In this document: positions 1 to 7,763 of the stretch, piece after piece
Layout of the letters: the number at the start of each line of letters is the position of its first letter
Position numbering within the stretch: position 1 is the stretch's first letter
Origin: Pelargonium nanum
Taxonomy: Eukaryota; Streptophyta; Magnoliopsida; Geraniales; Geraniaceae
Assembly: GCA_036897485.1 (NCBI GenBank)
Contig: JAYMTF010002009.1
Coordinates: 1 to 20,090, forward strand
Direction: 5' to 3'
Length of the DNA: 20,090 nt
Program-made: the position numbers and the translations under genes
Notes under the pieces: generated by a model
The model's input: the letters and a program-made list of their open reading frames with translations, nothing else
Database searches by the model: none
What the model was told of the DNA's origin: nothing

Positions 1-125
1 TTTTGATTTAAAAGCACTTATTTTTGCTTTTGTTAGCAAACAATCATAGCTTTTAGAAGTTGTTGGAAACCACTTCTAGCTTCTTAGAACTGTTACCAAA
101 CAAGCACTAAAACTGAAAGATGCAT
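1..125. repeat. Possible MITE-type repeat fragment cut by the window edge
   Basis: This AT-rich stretch contains a degenerate internal inverted repeat: AGCTTTTAGAAGT is followed closely by ACTTCTAGCT. It also repeats the words 'GTTAGCAAACAA' and 'GTTACCAAACAAGCACT'. Such AGCACT/ACCAAACAAGCACT ends are common in short non-autonomous plant DNA elements (established knowledge, recalled and not searched). The left end lies outside the window and no target-site duplication can be seen, so the family and the limits are guesses. Confidence 0.25.
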
Positions 126-364
126 TTTTTGTTGTTGATAGAATTAATATGCATTGATGTATGGGCGTAAATGGATTGGGTACTGAAGATTCTTCAATTA
201 TTATATTCCAGCATCTTGTTTTATTTCATGAAAACATGACATGAAACAGAGCTCAAATCGAGGTGAGCCCATTATTGTAAAGGCCAATAAGATTGGAATA
301 ACGATTAGCCCAACCTTTTCCTCCTATGCCAGCTTGTTATTTCACTGGTCCCAAATCCTTGATC

Positions 365-560
365 TTCGCTTCATTGGCCAAGTGGTTTAACGCTCACCTC
401 CATACGTGAGGACTCGTGTTCGACCTATATTTTGTGTTCGACCTATATTTTGTGGATGGTGACTTCAATTTTCAACCATAGCAGACGTCGCCTCTATTCA
501 CATTAAGGAGATGACGAAAATGAATAACGGGTAAAATATAGCGAGGGAATAAAAGATCTC
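365..560 (+). mobile_element. tRNA-derived SINE-like fragment
   Basis: An A-box-like word TGGCCAAGTGG (375-385) is followed about 30 bases on by a B-box-like word GTGTTCGACCT (416-426), which is the layout of the RNA polymerase III promoter of tRNA-Ser/Leu-like genes. The sequence between does not fold into a tRNA cloverleaf that I can see, and the B box sits inside an 18-base tandem duplication. A tRNA-derived SINE head is therefore likelier than a tRNA gene. No clear poly(A) tail or target-site duplication was found, so the right limit is approximate. Confidence 0.4.
416..451. repeat. 18-bp perfect tandem duplication over the B-box-like motif
   Basis: The unit GTGTTCGACCTATATTTT occurs twice without a gap (416-433 and 434-451), and a third copy starts with only GTG. 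The duplicated unit contains the B-box-like word, so this SINE-like piece has two copies of it. Confidence 0.9.
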
Positions 561-1376
561 CAATATTGCATTCAAAATGACTGGATGGTTTATTAAATTC
601 ATAATCTAACGACTCAAATTATTTCTAGAAGCGGGCTTGCGATTAGCACGGGATCAGTACTTTTAAGTTATATTGCACTCGGACTAATCCACATCCGAAC
701 CAGGAACGTAGACCCAAAAGGGCAACATAACTCTCCCTACCAAACACAATTATATTTCCTGAATCTCGGACTCAAAACCTCATGTTAAGCTAGAACAAAG
801 AGAAAGGAGTTCTAATCATGAAGATTTTTCTCTTCTTTGATTATTTGGTTTTGAAGATCTACTGTATGGGATTTGAGTTGGTTGGTGGATCAAATTTGAT
901 GCAGGGATGGGATTTGTGATCATGGTTTCAATTTCACCCAACAAAGACAACTTTGGCTAACGAACACAAAGTAAAAGCATCAAAGAATGTAATTGATCAT
1001 TCATTGCCAATTGAATACCATTCAACACAAGAAAGACAACAAAACAAATTTCTGAACTTACTATATTTCTCCATTACCTGACCTGTTCTATCAAAACTTA
1101 ACCAACAGCTCACAAAAAAATTGTTGTGATGCTCTTCTATACAATGCCCACTTCAATTCACTTGATACAAGCCTCAGTGGCCAAAAAGCTGGCATCTGTA
1201 ACTGGACACTCAACTCACTCACATCACCTTGGGTCACTGGAAAAATAGACCCCATTAGCTAATCTTCTCTTGCACATTTCTCAAGTAGGTGAAGTGGTAA
1301 GAAAGTTTGATTGTTCTGCTTCTACGGTTTTCTGCTGAATCGAAACATAACCAGCAAAAAAAAAAAGTACAAAAAC
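561..1376. other. Flank and probable 3' UTR of TOC90
   Basis: No open frame or recognisable exon was seen on either strand. The part next to 1377 (roughly 1050-1376) should be the TOC90 3' UTR, because the gene ends there on the minus strand. No clear AATAAA signal could be fixed. The part at 640-800 is less AT-rich and looks like old repeat debris, but I could not place it in a family. Confidence 0.5.
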
Positions 1377-4300
1377 TTACCCACTCTGCAATGCCTCCGT
1401 GCTTGTATCTTCAGTTGCCTTTCTGCGTAACAAAGTCTTCAATATTGAGAAAACAGCAACAATTGCAATCTGGACATTCTCAGAACTACTCGTTTTCACG
1501 CATATCTGTCCCATTTTCCGGCTATTTAGATTGGCATTGATCGACATTTTTGTATTCCGACTCAACCGGATCTCAGATTGCAGACCTGCACCCAACACCA
1601 TCTCCTTGTTGAAGGATAGGACTGATATTGACAGACTGGAATTTTCTTGCCTCATAGGGTAGTCTCTTCCTCTTATAATAGTTTCAAAACCCCCACCATA
1701 GGCCACTTTTCCAGCACCCCCCAATCGGCCCGCATTCATTACAAACTTCAGTCTCTTCCCTATGGATATGGTATCTTCAAGCTTGGCACCAACAAAATAC
1801 TTGCCTCCGAAAGACGTTAAAGACATTCCACAATCAGTAACATTGTGCTTCAGGTTTCTCAGCTTTGCGTTGCTGTGAACTGTGTAAATCAGATCTTTAT
1901 CAGCAGACTGAACATCTAAAGCTACAGAATAAGTAGGTCCTTCAGGAACTGCATAAGCAGCGGCACACTCGGATTGGATACTAAAATCACGCTTGCTCTT
2001 GCTTATTTGTCCTTTAACTGAGGCAAACATATTCTTCATTTCACTAGCAGTCTCCACATTAACTCCATCAAAGCTTACATCATGATCCCATCCTTGAGGA
2101 TCAAGAACAGGTCTGACAACCCACTGGTCACTCGTTTCAACCCAACGATATCTATGCAAAGGGCAAAATGGATCAAAACTTGGTGGGACTGCCACTTCGG
2201 GGAACGAAACAACCTCTGGAAGTTCATTTTGGCTATCGGAATTGTCGCCATTAGCCAAATTCTCCTCTGTAGCATGCTTCTTTCCCTTGCGCCTCCGGCA
2301 GGCTTCTTTCAATTGTTTTTTTAAATAAAGGGTCTCACGGTAATCCAACTCATCAAGATAGTCTTTCTTCTGTGGTTCGGTCAATCTCTGAAACTGCGCA
2401 TTTGATAGGATTCTAATGGAAGGTAACTGATCATACTCATCCTCTTCATCTAGTTCTGAGAGGAAAAATCGGTCAATTTCTTCATTTGCTTCACCAGGGG
2501 TGGAGAGAGACTGATGTCGTAGAAGAGAGGAGAGGAGATGGGGCAGAGAGGGTTGCCGAGTACTTCCTAATGGCCCAAGTTCAATGCTGTTTCGAAAATC
2601 CAAAAGGTAATTAGCATCACCCAGAACTTTATTACAAGTGCATAATAACAAGAACTGAGATCTCCAGACCTGTCCATTTGGAAGAACCTTTTCCCCCGTT
2701 ATATTCATCTTACATTGGGGATGATTCTCCACCATAAGCACAGGAATTTCAAGTTTTGCATCCAACACTGCCTGATGAACATGGCGTTGCACCATATCTG
2801 TGCATTGCATCACATATGATTCGTAGCTAAAACCTTCGTGAGAAAGAGATGAAGAATGAGTCATGACAAGGATTGTATTGAACCAGATTGCATTACCAAA
2901 AACTTCAGTTACAAGCTTCAGAAGGGGCAAATCACTATAGCTGGTGTTGATAAGGTCCAGACGTTCAAAATATAATACTATGTCTGGCGGGGACTTTCTT
3001 ATGAATCTCTTCACAGATAGCATAATCTTCCTGTTTTTTCCAAAATTACAGGCAGAAGAAGGCAAGAAACCTGGGGTGTCTATGAATGTTATTTTAATTC
3101 CATTAACAGTTCCCGTAACCTCTTGGATGCGACCAGTGGCAGGTCCAAATGCATCAGTCACAGTTTTCTTTTCATCAAATATCGAATTTATAGTTGCACT
3201 CTTGCCAACCCCTGTTTTCCCCAAGACAAGTACTCTAACTGAGAAATCTAATTCGGGCACGCCAACAACCTCTTGCTCTGCCGCTATTACTCTAGCTCTA
3301 TCCTTCATTAGGTTAACCCTTTTCAGATCAGATTCCCCAGCTCTTATCAAAGTTGCAAGGTGTAGCCGATAAAAGACCTTTGCCACCAGTAGATTATCCT
3401 GTGACTGCCTAAGCCGATAGAGAACACGCAAGAACTTGATTTGCAAATTCTCAATCTTGTCCAATCTATCCATCTTACGATAGTGGCATTGATTAGAACC
3501 TTCAACTGAAATTTGGTTCGGGGAGGAATGGGGTTGATGTTCCTGATTAGCATAGGAAGAATGTGATGTATCAGGAGATACTGGTGGCAATACCAAACTG
3601 GCAGTCTCAGCTGTACCTAGGAAACAAGAAAATAATAAGCTCTTACAGTATCATACATCAGCTTCATACAAGAAAAATCCCACTGGTTTGTAATGGATAC
3701 ATAGAATTGAAGCTACCTACCACTAATCTTTCATCTTATATTTGTTAGTAAGTTCATGAACCTATGCCATAGTAGATGGTAATAATATTATAGATTCATG
3801 AATAGCAGTATTAGAAAATGTACTGAATCTGGTTAGAACGCCTACTCGAACTTACTAAGAATAGGTTCGTACAAAACCTTAACCCACCATCAGCAGCAAG
3901 ATTAAACATGCCAGACATGATAGTTCACTCAATTCCATACAATTTTAATACTGCCATCAAAGTCCTAAGTCCTAACTGATATATTTTACCTTAGACATAT
4001 CTGATTATTCTTTTGATTACAGATATAGGAAAGCGGGCAAATAATATCAATGACACCTTGCACAGTGAAGGGGACTACTACATTTCTTGACGCAAAGATT
4101 CTTGTAAATTATGCAATTATTTCCCACAAATCCTGTTATACAAATGCAAACATAACAAGTTATGAAGGACAGTATGAAAGAAAAGAAACCTCTAATTATA
4201 CTACACACTCCCAAGATCATAGTGAATCCCATAATCCCAGTCCCTTAATTCTAGCCTATCTAGAGGTAAAATATATTTGACACGTGTTAATTGTGCTGAA

Positions 4301-5176
4301 TTCAACAAAAGCCAACATCGGGTGGTCAAGTTCACCCACGAGCCAATTTGGCAAATGAATATTTTGGTATGCCCACTCTCTATTGTACTCAGTACTGACA
4401 TGGGATCAGCCCTACAGGTAAAATGCTTAATGATAGCATCTAAACTCCTATAATTCCTGCTCTTCTAAAAGCTAGGAAGATTCATCATTCATAATGATCA
4501 CACAAGTAGTCACAATGAATGTCACTAGAAAACACAAATCTTATTTCCACAGCTTTCACCATTCACTAGGAGATGTTAGGAATATTTGGCGTTCAATGTA
4601 GTACTTGAGTACTTGACTCTTGCAAATCTTTCCACAGATAAAATGGAGTCATCTAAATCTTCCAAAAGCATAGCGAGTCTTCCAGAATGCAGAAAATATG
4701 TCATTTTACTTCATTCCCTCAAATCTAACGATTTTTCAGAGTGACAATTCTTGTCAACTGTAGACTCCAAAAACATGTCATGCTTATGGAAATATAGTTT
4801 TATTAAATAAACTAATACTATAATTACATGGCCAGCTTAAGAAATGTCCATTAGTCTACTTCCGTTTGAACTGGTATAGAAAGAGAAAATAAGTATAGTG
4901 AAGCGAAGTAGAAAACTAAATTTTCTTTCTATTCCCTCTTGTGAGTTGTGAGAAACAAACTTGACTACTTGAGGTATGTGCATCTCAACGGTAATTATAC
5001 TTCAAATTGAGTTTTCATCCACAAAAAAAGTAAAAAGACAAGGTGATACCATGGGCAGCAAGCTCATCCTCTTGAGCTTCCTCAGGAATGAAGGTGTCAC
5101 CACCAGACAATGGCCTAGATGCGATCAAGGAATTGGATACCAACTGAGAGAAAACCCAATCTCTAATTCCCTTCAT
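1377..5176 (-). CDS. TOC90: TOC90-type translocase of the chloroplast outer membrane (Toc159 family GTPase receptor)
   Basis: This encodes a receptor GTPase of the TOC complex, which recognises transit peptides of nuclear-encoded preproteins at the plastid outer envelope. There are two coding exons on the minus strand: 5050-5176 (42 codons plus one base, start ATG at 5174-5176) and 1377-3616. The donor is CATG|GTATCA and the acceptor is TTTCCTAG|GTACAG. The sum is 2,367 nt, giving 788 aa, close to the roughly 790 aa I recall for Arabidopsis TOC90. The first exon begins MKGIRDWVFSQ, the TOC90 signature start. The G domain has a P-loop GKTGVGKS at residues 175-182 and DTPG at 222-225. The membrane-anchor (M) domain fills roughly 390-788 and includes EEDEYDQLPSIRIL, DELDYRETLYLKKQLKE and CIRGRDYP-like blocks. 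The acidic A domain is minimal, which separates TOC90 from TOC120/132/159. All key motifs are intact and the frame is open. Toc159-family membership is near certain and TOC90 is the best subfamily. Confidence 0.95.
3617..5049 (-). other. TOC90: TOC90 coding intron (1,433 bp)
   Basis: This is a phase-1 intron between the 42-codon N-terminal exon and the exon with the G and M domains. It is AT-rich, with GT at 5049-5048 and AG at 3618-3617. No other exon, RNA gene or clear transposon was recognised inside it on either strand. Confidence 0.85.
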
Positions 5177-5181
5177 CTTCC

Positions 5182-6004
5182 CTGAAAATTTTCACCAAGT
5201 CTTCATGTGATAAGATAGTTTGAAATGCTTAGAAAAGGGTTGAAAAGATGAAGTCCATATCATTAGTTTTAATTTTGGACAACCAGATTGAACATAGAGA
5301 TTACAGAAAGCACATAGCATACACAAAGGTTCTGAAGCCCAAAAACAAATTCACTTGGGAAAATAAAAGGTAATATTATGTAGCATGTGCCGTACAAACT
5401 ATTAACCAACTATTTACTCAATTCTACATGAGAACAAATATTCACAGACTTTAATTGAAGCACGCAACGAACAAGGAAACTTCATACACCCATTTACTTT
5501 CCAATTAACTTACGAACTCGCAACACTGAAAATTTCCAACTACTGTTAGAAACCCATTAAAAATTCTTTTCCGACAAAATGGTTTCACCTCCTCCCCCAA
5601 GCCTAGATTCAAGATTTCAACGGGAAGTAGTACCAAATTAATGAGATTTAAGATTTCAATGGGAAGTAGTACCAAATTAATGAGTAGCCCAAACAAGGGA
5701 TTCAATAAGTTCTTGTCAATAACCATGCCGGCAATATAGCATAAAAACCAGCACTTCAACACAGAGGCCCATCTAATAACAATATAACCAACCAATTCCC
5801 AATCCTTCACTGCTAGCATAATCTTTCCCAAATACTATATTTCATTACGCAGCAAATTACAAAACTCACAACATTTCAGTACACGACCGATTCTTAAAGC
5901 AATCAAACAAGACAAGAATCACAAAAGCTAGTACAAAACAAAACGGAAACACACAAAATGGCCAAAACAAATTTTCAATGAAAAAATCAAGAACCAGAAT
6001 TTAC
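5182..6004 (-). other. TOC90: TOC90 intron in the 5' UTR
   Basis: The coding exon opens five bases after a good acceptor, ATTTTCAG|GGAAG-ATG (AG at 5183-5182). An upstream donor CTTAAAG|GTAAAT lies at 6004-6003. The first intron would thus lie wholly in the leader, as in many plant genes. The splice sites are read from the sequence and the transcript itself is inferred. Confidence 0.65.
5606..5683. repeat. 39-bp tandem duplication in the TOC90 leader intron
   Basis: Two head-to-tail copies occupy 5606-5644 and 5645-5683. They differ at about two positions (C/T changes), so the duplication is fairly recent. It lies within the predicted 5' UTR intron and affects no coding sequence. Confidence 0.9.
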
Positions 6005-6240
6005 CTTTAAGTGTAGCAACTCCACTGACTAAGCAGCTGCACAACCAAAGTTGCAAATTGTAGGGGAACCAAGAAAATTCCCAAAATCAAGATTCGCAGC
6101 TCTCAAACCCTAGAAAATCGCATATGAAGATACAACTGCAACAGAAACTGAACATATTTAACCGTTGACCGATTTGGAAATGAGAGAGAGAGGCTCCGTG
6201 TTGTTCGGGTTCGGCGTCAGTACGTTGATAACGAGGAGAA
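6005..6240 (-). other. TOC90: TOC90 5' leader exon with two short upstream ORFs
   Basis: This is the predicted non-coding first exon. It ends at the donor at 6004 and begins at an unknown start near 6200-6260, where the sequence becomes CT-rich on the minus strand. It holds two upstream ATGs: one at 6155 opens a 22-codon frame (MFSFCCSCIFICDFLGFESC...) closing at 6087, and one at 6123 opens a six-codon frame (MRFSRV). Whether they are transcribed depends on the start site. Confidence 0.5.
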
Positions 6241-6259
6241 GGTGAGGTCGAGGTAGGAG

Positions 6260-7763
6260 ATGATCAGATAAGACACAGATTCCATATATGATTCCTCGAT
6301 TTTTTTTTTTCACTACCAAATTATTTTGTTTCTTTGTTTTGTTGCGATTTTGTGCTCTCTCTCGATGACGATAACAACCACACGAGTTTTGCGTGGGCGG
6401 TTCGGATCAGCTACTGCCTGTCCGAGAACGGTCCTGATCTTCTAGCCTGACGTGGGAGCTTAATGGATTGACACGTGGCAAGTTTCATTTGAGAAGCCTA
6501 GCGCTAATGATTTGCGTATGAACTCACGAGCATTCGAAATTTGAACAACTTAAAATCAATCAAATTGAATTTTTCCCGTGAAATACGAATTTAATTCGTC
6601 AAATTTGCTCACTTTACACTAAAATCAAATCTTTCTTCCAATGCAAATCAATCAGAATCAAATTACTGCTTATTGATTTGTATCCGAATAGACTTTTCAT
6701 ATGAGATTTTATTGTCGAGTAAGATTTCAATCTAAAAAATAATTCTCATATTTCATATTTTGTTTATGTGCAATTGCATGCAAACAAAATAGTTTATACA
6801 CTTTTTAGGCTATTTCAAACGCTTTTTAGAAATGTAGTTTGCCTGAATATCGTATTTAATTTGTTTGACGCTGAATAAAAATTCTCCGATGTCCAAAAAC
6901 AAAACAAAAAACTTAACCATACAAGAAGTCTATTAATTATCTAATACAATTTTACTTATTTGTAGTAACCATTTGTAAATATCTAGTCGTCTCCAATTGA
7001 ATCTTTCTTGTTTGGACGCTTTTATTTCAATCCAACTTTAATATCATTCGACAATATTCCATTAACAAAGTTATAAGATGTTGCAATGGAGAAATTTTGT
7101 GTTGACCAGAAACTCAAAATGTAGCTTATTATCTAAAAATGCATATCGTGGATGTAAACGAGTCGGCTCAAAAACACACGTATTTTTATTTGCTACTTTG
7201 TAAACAGTTCTAACCCGTCTCTCCACTTAATAGAAAATGATAGAACTGATAAAAAAAAAAAAAATTGCCAACTACAAGCTTGTTTTTGTCCTCTTGTCCC
7301 AAATTTGCCAAGAACCAAAGTAGAATACAACTTCTCTATTTTAAGACAAACCATGAATTAAATTATGACTCAGATTTATACATCAACATTTGATTAGATT
7401 ACATAATTTATAATCTAAACATAGATGGGTAGGGTAAATTTTCACCTTAATATCTTAACAAAATGCAGCGAATATTGTGCACCTTACAAAGAGTGCTGGT
7501 TTTGTACAAAAATTGTTAGGTGGAGCAGAAAAAAAGTAAGGTTTTCTGATATTTACATATATAGTAATAGCAGTATTGAAGAAGAACCCAGCCATTTCTA
7601 AGAGATAATTATATCACACACTAATCATGATTAGTTGTTTTGAAAGAACCCAATTACCAAGAAGATCATATTTCCAAGAACTTAGCTGCAAAATTGTTCC
7701 TTTTTCAGTACTGTAGAGAAGAGAGAGAGGTTTAGAGGGAGCCAAAGACACAATTTTTAAGAG
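6260..7763. other. Divergent intergenic region between TOC90 and the transporter
   Basis: About 1.5 kb of AT-rich sequence lies between two divergently transcribed genes and contains no exon I can support. It includes a T-run at 6300-6310, the G-box at 6471 and an A-run near 7251-7264. The promoter of the plus-strand transporter should lie at its right end. A weak TATA-like ACATATATAGT is seen at about 7555-7565. Confidence 0.6.
6471..6479. promoter_or_regulatory. G-box / ABRE-like element ACACGTGGC
   Basis: This is a perfect CACGTG core with ABRE-like flanks, roughly 230 bases upstream of the TOC90 leader and 1.3 kb upstream of the transporter ATG. A related GACGTGG word lies at 6449-6455. 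G-boxes bind bZIP and bHLH factors (PIF/HY5/ABF classes) and are common at light-regulated plastid genes. Activity here is inferred from the motif and position only. Confidence 0.4.

Noticed and set aside
375-426. A true tRNA-Ser or tRNA-Leu gene
   Set aside because: The A and B boxes look right, but no acceptor stem, anticodon stem or consistent cloverleaf could be drawn.
2944-3372. 142-codon plus-strand frame opposite TOC90
   Set aside because: It is antisense to the conserved GTPase domain and has no recognisable motif of its own.
6311-6320. CACTACCAAA as a possible left end of the CACTA element
   Set aside because: Only ten bases match, the following sequence lacks the subterminal motifs, the preceding bases are not TAT, and an element from 6311 to 8595 would swallow exon 1 of the transporter.
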